Assembly (NCBI GenBank): GCA_006937955.1
Contig: SSNP01000105.1
Coordinates: forward strand, 1,517,834 to 1,581,833
Length of the DNA: 64,000 nt
Reading direction: 5' to 3'
DNA from: Pachypanchax playfairii
Lineage: Eukaryota; Chordata; Actinopteri; Cyprinodontiformes; Aplocheilidae
This document shows, piece after piece, positions 1 to 11,904 of the stretch. Within the stretch, counting starts at the first letter, position 1. Every line of letters starts with the position of its first letter. Both the position numbers and the translations under genes were made by a program. Under the pieces are notes generated by a model, which did not search any database, was not told the origin of the DNA, and worked only from the letters and a program-made list of their open reading frames with translations.

Positions 1-3000
1 GAAGGAATACCGGAGCAGCCTGCCAACATTGAGCTGTTACAGTAAATGCAGAGCACAAGACAGAGGCGTGTGAAAAAGAGCGACCTCTAGACTTTGGCAA
101 AGGACGTAAAGGAAAATGAAGAATGGTCTAAGTGTTTCCAGATCATCGTATTTCATGACATCAGCTCCACTGAGCAATACTTTACAGGTTTTCAGAAACT
201 TCCATGTGTGATTTTCAAACCATACATTTCAAATTTTGTGCGCCAACAGGTGTTTTGCTTTCCAAGATCTCAAAATTGCTTCATTGGGGAAATGCTCACT
301 GAGCCTAGTGGCTTTCAGCAATAAACTGGCAATGTGACAAACCAAAGACCCGGCTGCTTTCCAATCCTTCACGTTTCACTTCCATGAGGTTTTACTCCCC
401 ACTTTAACTACAGCCTGCAGAGGACTTGAGCTGGGGTAACTCTCCCACTTGAGGGTGAGAGCACGGTTAGAAGTTCCAAGGAGGAGAAAGTGGGCTAGAG
501 TGCATATTTAATTACAAAACAAGACATTTCAGTCCCCGTTTTTGGATCAGTGCTTGTTTGTGGCTTGAACTAAACACAGAAACACTTGAAACAGTTGGAA
601 GGTTTCAATAATGTATGCGTGAACCAGATTTTGCTTTCAGACTAGTTGTGCAACATCTTTTAGCGCGACAGTTTGTAAGAAGAAGAGCTCATATTTTGCT
701 CATTTATGGATTAATATTGTGAAAAGTCTTAAAAGATAAAGTTTAAATTTAAAACTTTTTAACTCTTAAACTCTAAAATGTTTGGGCCTATTGTTTATTT
801 ATTATTCCTAGTGAGACATTCAGACATAAGGCAGATCGAGCAGAACCATAAAGACAAACCCAGTCGAGACCAAATAAAACATTCAATTAAAAAATATCCC
901 TAACTGCTGAAGCTACATCTTCTGTCTTATAATGTTGCTACTGTTAATGTTTTCCAAACAGTAAACAAAGCTGAATCCTCTGAGGATTTTACTGGAATGC
1001 AACCCTGAGGTCAATAGTTCAAAAGCAACTGTACAAGCTGCTCTGAACAGAGGTTATCCAAACATCTGGGGACAGAAGTCAGGCATTTCAGAGTGGAATG
1101 ACAGGAAACTGTTCACTTTCATTTGTATGCATTTATTTCTTTTTCAAAGCCCGTCCATGTCAAAATGTCATCTACTGTACGGCGTCCTGAGAGACTGTAA
1201 AAAAGCCAAGCAAACAAATCACATGAGTGAACACATACAAGCTCCAAATGCTGTTGTGGTTTCATGAGAAGGGAGTGAACTCTGCTGTGATGTACAGCAG
1301 AGAGGATGAACACTAGCTGTGGTTGTGCTCGTGTTTATCCCAGGCTCTTCAGAAAGCAAGGCTGCAAAGCACTGACCATTTAATTTTCTTCAATTGAGGA
1401 TGTAAAGTAGCATGTCTGAAAGCAATCCAGGGATTGAGATATAAATCCACAGAGTCTATCGGCATATAGTAATTCTTACACCAAGGCAGCTCATACATCA
1501 CCTGAACTCCATATTTTTTATACAGCGGTCACTGCAGCCAGATATCACATGGATATTTCGTCTGAGTTGGCATTTCGTGTGCTCTTTCTGGAGAACTCCA
1601 GGTTGCTTCAAGCATTTTGCGTCATCTCTGAGTCAAAAGAGCCATTATCCAGCATCCATTTCATCCACACAGACACATTATGCCATACATCAACCCGCCT
1701 CTGTCCTGGTGAGGTTGAGTTCAACTTAGACTTGTGAAGACAGAAACCAAAATTCATAAATCTTCTCCGCGTTTTTGTTCTACTCACTGATATTCGATGC
1801 AGCTGCTGAAATTCCAGCCGAGAATTGACAAGGTTTGAGATTTATTAATCTTGTCTGTTGAGATCAGATTCAGGGTGATTACTCAGATGTGTGAAACTTA
1901 GCTGGTCGGGAGGTGTATGAAGGTTAAACCCTCCAGGCTTCGACTGTCTCCAGTGTTGATCATGGTAACTGCTTGTACAACAGAGAGCAATAATCAACAA
2001 GGCAAGATCAACAGAAGCACAATTTCTCAGACCACTAATGTTTCCTGCCATAAGGACTTTTTGCTAACCAAGACAACCATCTGTAATAGATTAGAAGGAG
2101 GAAGGTGGGGGCTCTGTCAATGTCTCAGTAATTAATAGCTGCTTAAACTACAAAAAACCCGGCAGATGAGATATACAAGTATCACTTTGAGGAATGTGTA
2201 TTCGTGTGTTTGAGTGCACCTGCCCAACGATGACTAAGATTATGGACTGCTCAAAAAGGAAAGGAGAACAAGCGGATGGCCTCCTTCTGCCGACTCCAAT
2301 CAGTGGTGCAGCATACAGAGAACTGGCTGCAGTGTTCATCTATTTATCGCTTCAAAGCAGGCAAGTCATTCTGCACATCCTCTTATTTTATGGTGGTGCA
2401 TTAAAATGCTGAAAAGTGCAGTTCTTTAAAGAATGAAAAGCCTAATTGTGACAGATTTCCTCGTTAAGGAACAAAAAACAATCACAACAAAAGAAAAGGG
2501 TGTATCTAGATCTCAAATAGTTGATTTTTTTTAGCGACAGAGGTCACTGACTTAAATCTTGAAGAACATATAGATGTTCATGAAAAGGCCAACAGGAAAA
2601 GCAGCTCGCTATCTGGAGCAGCAGAGATTTTGCAGGCTACAGGCAGGCTGGTTAGACATTTGTCTTTGTTTGCAAATGGCTGGGGCAGCTGCCACCAAAG
2701 GTCAGCAAAATGTTGGCAGAACAAGGCCCTACAGAATCTGGAGCCACGTGCCTGGAACAAGATGTGAACACACCCACGTTGAGTTAATAACACTTTTTAC
2801 AGCATTTTTCCTCACATAGAGCTCAAATCCAACTCTGATATTGTCAAACTGAAATGACTTGAACACAGCATCTAGTTTGTTCCATTCCAAAGCTCGTGTG
2901 TAGAAATATCAGGTTCCACTCTGCCCTCAAACGTGAGCTGTGTTTGAAGTGCCATCCTCCACCTGTCCTCCCTTCCTAACCCCTCGCTCCCGGCTGTAAC

Positions 3001-5049
3001 ATAACCTGGGTAAACCTACACCGACCACCGAAGGCCCCCCCAGCCTTAACTTTTGAGCTTTTTGTGAAGGAACGTCTAGCGTCCAGGGACATGAGTGGAT
3101 GTATGGGCCACAAGAAACCCAACACAAACCAAGAAAAGCTGGACTGAGTTCTCCTGAAGCATTTTGTCTCTCAGGATCCCTCCATAAGATTTAAATGTTT
3201 TGATTAGGTTTGTTCTCATCTTAGGAGGTGGAGAGAGAATTACAGAAGGGCATTGAGTTGCCGTCTTTCTGGGGGGTGAAACATAACATTGAATGAGAAA
3301 AGCAGCCTTCAGGTCATGTTTTTTTAATTGGTGTGTCTCTAAACTTACAGAAACTCTGATCCCCCAAAAAATTCCTTAAACCCCCTCCAAAAAGAAAACC
3401 AAACATAAAAAGAAGAAAAAAATAAAAATGCTTTTTAACAGGGGCAGATAACTGACCTTCTAACATGTGTTTTACCTCCATGGCTGGAAATTTAATCCAT
3501 GACTGGGCTTTTTATGACTTGGACTGAGTCAGCTAAGCAAGAGGCTTGTATATTTCTTTCAAAAACTGCCATAATCTTTTGAAGGGAAGCTACAAGGCTA
3601 AATAAAACTTCTAAAAATTGACGTCAACAACAAAAACGAAGCAAATATCTGTCAGACCTTCAATTTTACATACGACATAATAATTAAAGTCTTTAGAAGC
3701 ATTTTTTGTAAAGGGATAGAGTACAGGAAGCAGAGCCACCGCTAACAGCACCCAGAGGACAACATCTTGAGTTTTCCAGATGGGTTTTGGGCATCTTTTA
3801 ATGTCTGTCCTCTCTTATGTCTCTGACAGGACAAAGAGTGTAATCTGACTCCAAATGTCTGCTATTTTTCTTCTCGCAAAAAATGAAGCAACCTTAAAGT
3901 CATCTGCTTGAGGGGATAGCAAGAAGGCCAGTGCTGATTTTCAATCCATTAACCTCCCTGTAAACGAATGAGTTACATTGTTGCTGCACTGTCTCCATGC
4001 TCACAATAATGTGCTTCGAGTCTGAGGCTTTGTGGATGCAAATCAAGCGTGCCTTAAGGACACAGACGGTCTATTATCAAGCCACTGTGGGGAATAAAGG
4101 CTGAGCCAAGTGGCTCTTCTTTGGAATAAAATGCTGCTCGTTTCATTGACCTATAAATTAAAAAATGCATAGATTACTGAGACAGTCCACCAGGCACAGA
4201 GCCAAGGGGCCAAAAGCAAAAAAGGGGTCCCAAGGTCCTGTGCCAGACATTACTACATTTAACAAACCCAATGAGATGTAAAGGAGATTTAAATGAAGAC
4301 ACTTTAAAGACCCACAAAGGGGAAAAAATAAAGCTGATGAACATTTAAAATAACCCCAAACAACATTAAATACTTCAAATCTATTACAAAGACACAGAGG
4401 AGCCAAACTGTGACCAAATAAAATCAATGTGAGACACTAACTACTGAAACCAGACATGAGACACAATGTAGGTTAAAAATAAACATTGAAATATCCCCAA
4501 AGAGATTTAAAACAACCAAAAACGAGCAGCTAAACCATAAAAAAGGCAAAGTGACCACAAAGTGTTGTCAAATGCTGCCACAGGCAGAACCACAGGCTCT
4601 GACCATATCAGAACTGTCTGTGATCGCTTTGTAGAACTGTAAAGCTCATTGCCATGGATTCCTTCTGTTATATACATTATGTGTAGGAGCAGTTATCATC
4701 CTACTGTTAAAGTCTGAGTAAGTTCGAGCCATCATGTTATGAAAACTCTACTTAATCCTGCCAGTACAACAGCAGTTGTAGAGTATGTGAACACAACATG
4801 TGTTCCAACTTTTACACTTGACAAGCAATAAATATTGTAGTTAGTAAGACTTGTACTGGATCTATTGGACTGCATTAAACTACAGATAACCGCTGGTCAC
4901 TGGCTACATGTCATCATATCTGCAGCCGCCGGCGTCATGCAACAAAGGGAATTAAAACGCTGCTCATGGGCTGCAGGGGAGGACTGGTTCACCTCCAGCT
5001 GGACTTGCACACAGACAACCACCTATTTTATATTTTGTTAGAGACATAA
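1..5049. other. Non-coding stretch, no gene recognised
   Basis: I find no exon with recognisable protein similarity here. The open frames are short, many begin at non-ATG codons, and none joins to another across plausible splice sites. The DNA is AT-rich with scattered A/T runs. Given the possible promoter to its right, this could be the first intron of a leftward gene or plain intergenic DNA. A degenerate tandem-like repeat lies near its right end (4190-4565). Confidence 0.6.
4190..4565. repeat. Degenerate minisatellite-like repeat
   Basis: Short units of the form acaaagaGACACA / aaaTGACCACAAAG recur in diverged form: gaagacactttaaagacccacaaagg, attacaaagacacagagg, gtgaccaaat, agtgaccacaaagtg. 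Degenerate repeats of this ACAAAGAGACACA type are common in teleost genomes. The copies are too diverged to fix a unit length by eye. The 89-residue antisense open frame across it is a by-product of the repeat. Confidence 0.5.
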
Positions 5050-6080
5050 GAGGTGATATGTATTAAATTTAAGAGCTTAAATAGAAACATTAGCGCGAGC
5101 GTATTTTCGGCCATTATACCAGAAGCGGCTAATCTCCTCCCGCTGACAGGGTGGAGACTTGCATCTTTCTGTTCAGCTGGATGCAGACGAGAAAAAATCT
5201 CCCGAAAATACTCCCAGACTGCGTCAAGTCAAGAGGTTCGGCTTTGGTGCTAAATACTGACAAATACGCCCTAAAAACAACAATGGGCTCGTGCTGAATT
5301 GTCCATCCCTGGAGGGAGAGCTGCGGCTCTTTTCCCAGGCCACCCAAACGCTGCACAGCTCTGCTTCTCCCCAAGAAAGGGATCGTTCAATGGCCGCAAA
5401 GGAGGCACACAACCCCCCATTCAAACATACTGCCGCAGAAAACACCGTCAGAAAAAGGGCAATGATACAGACTTGTTCATAAATATCCACAGGGTTAGTT
5501 TGATAAAAGTCTGATAAGTATTTCTCTGATATTCCCGAGGTCACAGCCTGGGATGGGCTGCCAAAAAGCGATATACATCCCAATTTTTGTATCAATTAAT
5601 TTAAATGTATCCATATAGACAGGGGAAAGTGATAGAAAGTCTTTCAACATGTCAAAACATATATGTAAAAAATTACTTACAATAAAATCACAAAGAGGGT
5701 CCCCTGATCTTGTGTTTTCCAACGGGAGTGATTATCCCTCTCCTCAGCGGGGAAAAAGCACAACTCCTGACACAATATGAGTAATTAACCTTTTTAAATT
5801 AAAATATGGTTAAAACTAGCCGCTGTCCACATGTTTTCAAACGCTGCCTCGCCTGCTATCCACAAATGTATTCCCATTCCCATTCTTCTCTCACGCAGCT
5901 GCCGAGGAGACACGCTGCGCGTCTCCGTCGTTTCCTGTCCAGCCCAGGAGCGGACGCTGCCTTCAAGGGCCGTCGGAAATATTTCACATCTGAGCGTGAA
6001 ATAACTGAGATAGCCTCGAAGCTGAACGAACATCCTTTATTTAACCCAAATTCACGATTTTTTTTGCTCACGTAAATAAT
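5050..6080 (-). promoter_or_regulatory. Candidate leftward promoter / noncoding first exon (possibly raph1)
   Basis: This kilobase has clearly more CpG dinucleotides than its AT-rich surroundings, with clusters at about 5093-5460 and 5820-5960. On the minus strand a GTAAGT donor (RC at about 5668) could end a leader exon. No conserved protein is encoded. In human, RAPH1 lies just left of CD28, is transcribed away from it, and starts with a noncoding exon. A raph1 promoter here would fit that order, but this rests only on position. It could equally be an unrelated regulatory island. Confidence 0.35.
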
Positions 6081-7828
6081 GCGATTTTGAATGTAATCAA
6101 ATTAAATTTGTGGAAAGTGATATTGTTGCAGGAGTAATTAGAATAAAACACGGGATATTAATGCTAAATAAAACATTGATTAAAAAAAAAACTGCACACC
6201 CCAAAAGCAGCAGAACAAAACACACACCTTTAGGGAATACTACAAACAAATCAGATATGAAAACATTACATTTGTAGTTTTAAAAAACAATTTTTGTTGG
6301 GTTTTCTGTTTTGTAATAGTTTTTTTTTAATTCTGTGTCAAATTGTTATGCGATAAATTCAAAATAAACTGCAAACGCCACAATTATCTATAAATACTTC
6401 ACTGAGAATCAAATGGATTTTTGTCTATTTATATTAGTAAAACAAATGTTTTGCATGTCGTAATATGTGGACAAAGATGTTACATTTGCTTTATTGCCTT
6501 GTTTTTCTTTTCTAATAAATTTGAACAAAATCAAACAATTACACAAGTCTAATAACTTGTATCTTGCATTAGTAGAGGACTTTAAATACTTTGCTGCCAT
6601 CTAGTGGACATAAATACATAATTCTCTCATATTTTTACTATCCGCGACATAATTCTTGTGGTTAAGTGTGACAGATGAGACTCACCATCTAGCACATCTG
6701 GAATCTGTGTTTTCTGTTTGTAGATGTGATTTACATACTGACTCATTACATGTGAAGTATTTTATTCATTTCTCATAAGTGCGTGTTTCTCTCCCTGTCA
6801 GCGTTTCCTGTCTTGGCACTTTTGACAGTCACAATCAGTTCAGTGTCTGTTTCTGTTTCAGTAAACACTCCACACAGTTCAAGGACGGGGTTGTTGCACT
6901 GAGTTAACTGCATGGCGCTGTGTGGTCCGCAGGACACCTGGAACAATGTCCTTTAAGCAAATCAGTCCAAAATCGAGACATTTGGTTGCACAGAGTGGCT
7001 TGTTGAGTGGAAATTAAACAGTGTATGAGAATAACACACAATACCAGCTGTGTGATTTGTTAGTTACATAAAGTTAAACCAGAACTGCAGTGAAAGAATC
7101 AAGATGTCATAATGAACCAAAGATTCAGGACAACAGAAGAATCAGGAAAGCTTCTTGGATGATGAGCTAAATGTCAATAAGTATCAAAAAATGTTTTTGA
7201 ATCAATCTGCCATGATGATCAAAGTCTAGATTTTAAGTCCACTGACATCCCATAAACCAAAAAAAGGACCCTGAAAGAATCTATATTATAAACAAAAGTC
7301 AGTAAACTAATAAGATAAGGCTCATTGAGCAAATTACTGTCTCAGTTATTTTTCTCGTGAATGTTACTTTCATTTCTCCAACTGTTGCATATATAAATAA
7401 CAAACTTTCAGTATATAATTTACTTAACCGTTACATTTGGACAGCAAAGACATAGAGGGAGACAAAACTACTGATGCTATTGCACTCATAACAGTAAACA
7501 GAGGTCATAACGGGACACAAATTCTGGAAGTGAGCGGAAACTTTAGATGTGGAGGTGTTTTCTGCTACAGGATGTTTTGTTAAGAGAGAGAGAGAGAGCG
7601 TTTGTAAGGTTCAGTCACTGCAGCACCGTGGGTGAGCTTCAGACAGAGGCAGGCAGAGATATGATGCATTAATGTGACATGAGCACGTGCCTGGAAGCAG
7701 GTTGGTTATATTGGTGCGATTTCTCAGCAGAATACAGCTTTGTGTAGTTCGCTGAAGGAGTTCTAGGTGATGCGGAAAAACTGTTCTGCTGGGGAAAAGT
7801 GCACGTTTGTACGCACAAAGAAAATACA
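6081..7828. other. 5' flank of the cd28-like gene, no coding sequence seen
   Basis: AT-rich DNA between the CpG-richer patch and the cd28-like start codon. It holds a short (GA)n run at 7583-7598, about 230 bp upstream of the ATG. The antisense open frames over 7611-7949 overlap the first cd28-like exon and show no protein similarity I recognise. The proximal part is expected to contain the cd28-like promoter and 5' UTR. Confidence 0.55.
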
Positions 7829-10811
7829 ATGTTGGGGGTTTGCTGGATGATCGTGATTCTACCGTGTTGCATATCATCTCATGCTTTTCTCCACAAAAGC
7901 CCAGAGGAAAACAAAGGTGAGTTAAAGAAACTCTAAAAGCTACAATCAAGGTAGAAAATGACTAGAACTGCTTATTTATCATCAGTTACACCAACAAAAA
8001 CAACTAACCTGAGTATTTCTATTGGAAAAACTGAGCAGCCAGAGAACATACGGTTACAATGGAACAATGTAGAGTTTCATTTCTCGACGGGAAGAATCGC
8101 ATCCCATTTACAAGTGCTGTTAAAATGTGGCTGTCAAATTACAGCAGCTACATATTCACTCCATCTAGTCGGAATATTTTGGTTGATTTTCAAAGATGGA
8201 AATCGTGTAGATTTCACTTTCTAATGTATTTTGCATCATCCTTTCAGTCTCTGCTAAATGCACGTATTCTGATGCTGAACTGAAAAGTAGAATATAAAAC
8301 AATCACATCAAAGTAATGTGTCGCAGCTGCTTTAAAGCAGCTCATGTTAAGAGTGTAGATGATTACAATACCTGAGATACAATGTTGGGTGTCACAACTC
8401 AGAGTATGACTCAGTTGTGCCACTTCAATGGTAAAAGTTCTGTTTTTTACATTTTCAAATTGGCTGAAAGAGGTACAGTAAATGTACTTAAATGGGCTAA
8501 TATCAAGCAGATTCCACTGTGGGTGTGGAGTTATTCTGAGATGATGCTTTAAAGTCTGAATTTCAGTTAGGAAAATTTAAAGCAGTAACAAGCATGTTTG
8601 TAAGAGGTGCACCTGTTGGAAGGTATTTCCATGCAAAGACACAAACTCTTCCATCTGGTTTGTATTAAAAACTGAAACACACCCTGATTCATAAGATTAT
8701 TTTCTCCCAACAGTGCCACAGCTGAAAATTCATTGTCTAACTGAACAAAGAACTTTGTTTGTGCCGTGCCCAAACGTGAGCACTGAAGATGCAATGTTTC
8801 AACTTTACAAGGACCAAAAGCTGGTTTGCCAGCAAGACACCAAAGGAAAAAAACAGTGCAACCAAAGTCAGCCGAGTGTTCGACTACAAAATGAGACGAA
8901 TCCAGTAGGTTTCAACCTGTCTGGACTACCAACAGCAGGAAGCCAAGGAATCTACAGATGTGACAGTACAACCTACTATCCTGCTCCTGTTAAAGTTATC
9001 CAAGGCAATCAGCCCATCGTTGTCATCCCAACAGGTAAATGTGCTAAAAGAAGCACAAGATTTACAGCTAATTATTTAAATGGTACAATCTATTAAAATC
9101 TTTTTGAATCTTCCTCTGTTAGAACAGTGGCCGTGCAATAAGACCAACAATTGTACGAGAGAAGAACAACCAAAACCTCAGAGATTCTTATGGATCTGGA
9201 TAACCACGGTGTCACTTCTCAGCACTTACAGCATAGCAGTCACCATCGTTGCTTTTAACATCTGGGTAAGATATTTATTAAAGGCATAAAGATGATCTTC
9301 TGGGAATCCATAAATATGCTGAAGATTGACCTTTTTTCTTGATATGGTCTCAGCATTTATTAGAGTTGTTTTTAAGACTTATAAATAAATTATTTGTATA
9401 TTAAATATGATGTTTTGAAGCTGCTGTGATCAAGACAAAAAACAAAACTTTATTCAGGATAATAAACTCTTTCTTATGCCCTTGGTGACCATAAGAATGT
9501 TTTTTATCTTCTCTGCCACAAGATGCTTCAGTCAATACTAAATATTCCAAGTTTTCTAGTCGAATTAAAAATTTCAGAAGTACCAAAAACATTGTAGTTC
9601 AAGTTGAAAGAAAAGAAGTTAGATTTCCACATCAGAATATAACAGATAGAGAAAATCTTTTCAACTTCAAGTTAGTTATTGTGAGGTGAGATCAGTACTG
9701 CAATAAGCAGTATCCATTTTGGAGAAGCAGGAACATTTTGCTCTGAGCTTGTGATGTTAATGAACATTATTCTAGACATAAACACTGGCTAAATGTTCAC
9801 CAAACCAAAGGACAACATTGGGATTTATCACAGTATTTTAGAGAGTTTTTACAACTTATTTGTGGTTCATATTAGTTTAAAATCTTTGGTATTCTTCAAC
9901 CCAAGTGGGCCAATGTTCTAACAAACAGGAGCTACGGCATTGCTTCATACAGATGGTGAAAATATCTGCTGCATCAACATAAATCATGGGACGTTTAGGA
10001 CGCCAAAACAAATTTATAGTCTAGTAAATGAGCCTAATATACATAAGCTCTTTAAAAGGTCCTTTTTATGGCTTTAGGGGATATAGTTCACTAACAAAAG
10101 ATTAATCAATGAACAATAACCTTATTAATACTTTGTCTAGGGATGCACCGATACTGGTATTGGGTATTGGGGCCAATGCCATTCTAATGTAATCTTATTG
10201 GTATCGGTTATATTACCCAATACCATGAACTTACTTAAAATGTGGAAACTCAGCAATAATTTCACAGAAAATGTTTATTTTTCATTTGAAATTTTAGTTT
10301 TGTGATCATTTTTATTCATATTTTATTTTTCTGTTGAGTTCACCATCATTTGTTGTAACAAGCAGAGAAGAAAATAAAACCTTTCTTCTAATGCATTGCA
10401 TTTTTTTTTTTGTGGTAGAAGTATCGGCATTGGTGCTCGGTATCGGCAAGTAGTCAGAATCAAGTATCAGTTTGAAAAAAGTGGTATCGTTGCATCCCTA
10501 ATGAACACATTTTAAGTTTTTTATACCTGTAACTATCATTTCTTACAAAATCCTTCATATTAAGGATCAGTAGATTGTTGATGTAGACGCAGATCTAATC
10601 TGTTATCAAAGTCTACAAGCAGTCATCACATCAGGTGCCTGCTACGTTCAGATCTTTAGACCAACAGGTGTTTTAATCATCTTTATCTGTTTTACAGTTC
10701 AAACTGAAGGGAGAAGATTACCAGAACGATTACATTAACACCAAACCCAAAGCCCCCCGAAACCGCAGGAAAAATAAAGGGCTTCAGACTCCCATCCCAA
10801 GATACGTCTGA
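7829..10811 (+). CDS. cd28: CD28-like T-cell costimulatory receptor
   Basis: Four exons: 7829-7916, 8714-9034, 9123-9265, 10698-10811, joined in phases 1, 1 and 0, giving 221 residues (human CD28 has 220). Exon 1 encodes a signal peptide (about residues 1-19). Exon 2 is one Ig-V domain with Cys48, Cys68 and Cys112 and sequons N50, N79, N89 and N97. Exon 3 has stalk cysteines 141 and 147, candidates for the dimer disulfide, and a transmembrane helix at about 159-183. Exon 4 is a 37-residue basic tail. The exon plan, length and the tail DYINTKP beside human DYMNMTP identify the CD28 type rather than CTLA4. In the family it binds B7 ligands on antigen-presenting cells and costimulates T cells. 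Two oddities: the MYPPPY ligand motif reads YYPAPV (117-122), and Tyr196 is followed by INT, so the PI3K-type YxxM methionine is missing while the YxN adaptor motif remains. An MITE sits in intron 3. Confidence 0.88.
10138..10500. mobile_element. hAT-type MITE, copy 1 (cd28-like intron 3)
   Basis: A 363-bp element bounded by TAGGGATGCACCGATAC on the left and GGTATCGTTGCATCCCTA on the right, that is, terminal inverted repeats. It is clearly similar along its whole length to the copy at 25105-25470 and in the same orientation, sharing internal blocks such as catcatttgttgtaacaagc and the tatcgg-rich ends. It has no coding capacity. The flanking 8-mers (ACTTTGTC and ATGAACAC) do not match, so this copy's target duplication has decayed or one flank was rearranged. 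Confidence 0.8.
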
Positions 10812-11904
10812 ACATCCCTCGTTCACTGGATTCTTCTCCTCTTTGTCCTTTAACATACGGGTATCTGTAGCAGTTCTAGTAAATGGAACAGTACTGTGTT
10901 TTGCTTGTACAGACCTTTTCTTATTTTCATTTTGTGCATCTGTACAGCAAAAAAAAAACAAAAAAAAAAACACTTCCTTCTAGTGGGTGTTTAAAACAAT
11001 TACATACAAGAACCAAAAAAAGCCCCAAAAATGATTTTTTTTTCTCATTTCCTGTTTCGCTCACTCATTGTGATTGTCAGATACGAGTGCTGTTGGGAAC
11101 CCCTGTCTCTGTGGTCGAAACAGAAGGTGAAGTCTCAATAAGGGGAGCTAACCACATTTAAGGGGTTCTTTCAGTTTGTAAATCACTGCATCACCCCTGT
11201 GGACTAATAATGGCCACAAGTTTAAAAACAGATCTGCAGGGACTGTGTGCCAGTGCAACAACCTGCAGAAATCAGAAACACTTCTCTTGCAGGTTTGTAG
11301 GTTTTTATGTTCTAAGAAACTGAACATGACTGAGGTTGATGACAAGCAAAAACACAAGAAGATGCAAACACTGAAAAGTACCAAGCTGCACCATTTCCTG
11401 TCTCCCTCCCTCGATTTTTTTTTCCTTCTTTCTGTAGAGATCATAGCATCAAAGTCACTCCACCTTTACTGTGCTCACCTTGCAGTTTCTGTGCAATATC
11501 TGCAAAGCTCTCAAGCTGGTTTCACTTAGTAGCATGGTTTTTCTCACAGCTACCACAAACACTGACGAAATTAACATACTGCTTCTGTTAAAGTCTTTAA
11601 ACAGATCTGAGACATCATCAACGAGATTTCCCCCTTTTCTTTTTTCATCTACTCATTCAGGTCATCTGACATGTCAAAAAGGGATCTGAAATCTGCAAAG
11701 TTATATTCACTCTAAGGCTCCTAAATCAGTTAGTAGGTTAAACGTGAAGTGTTTAAAGCTCTTAAAGCAACTGAACCTTTCCCATCATCCAAACTGGAAC
11801 TTAATTCACACATAGGGCTTTAATTTTCAAATACTTTATTTTTATATACATGCATTTGTTAATTGTGGAGCTTTTCTTTGGATTTTAAACACTGAAAGCA
11901 GTTT
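10812..11904. other. Interval between cd28-like and fastkd2 (facing 3' ends)
   Basis: The two genes converge here, so this is 3' UTR and spacer. I see no CTLA4-like or ICOS-like Ig exon, although these genes follow CD28 in mammals. There is a broken A-tract near 10949-10970. I find no clear AATAAA for the cd28-like mRNA before the fastkd2 end. The fastkd2 poly(A) signal candidate is at 11835. Confidence 0.6.
11835..11840 (-). terminator. Candidate fastkd2 poly(A) signal
   Basis: AATAAA on the minus strand, about 65 nt downstream of the fastkd2 stop codon, the first such hexamer after the stop. Confidence 0.55.

Noticed and set aside
4158..4427. An 89-codon minus-strand open frame with hydrophobic character
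   Set aside because: It is the reverse complement of a degenerate ACAAAGAGACACA-type repeat.
5224..5595. A 123-codon minus-strand open frame
   Set aside because: It does not resemble any family I know, has no plausible splice continuation, and lies in the CpG-richer patch where long chance frames are likelier.
7829..10811. Calling the Ig receptor CTLA4
   Set aside because: The tail aligns with CD28 (DYxNx) and lacks the YVKM-type CTLA4 motif; length and exon sizes also fit CD28.
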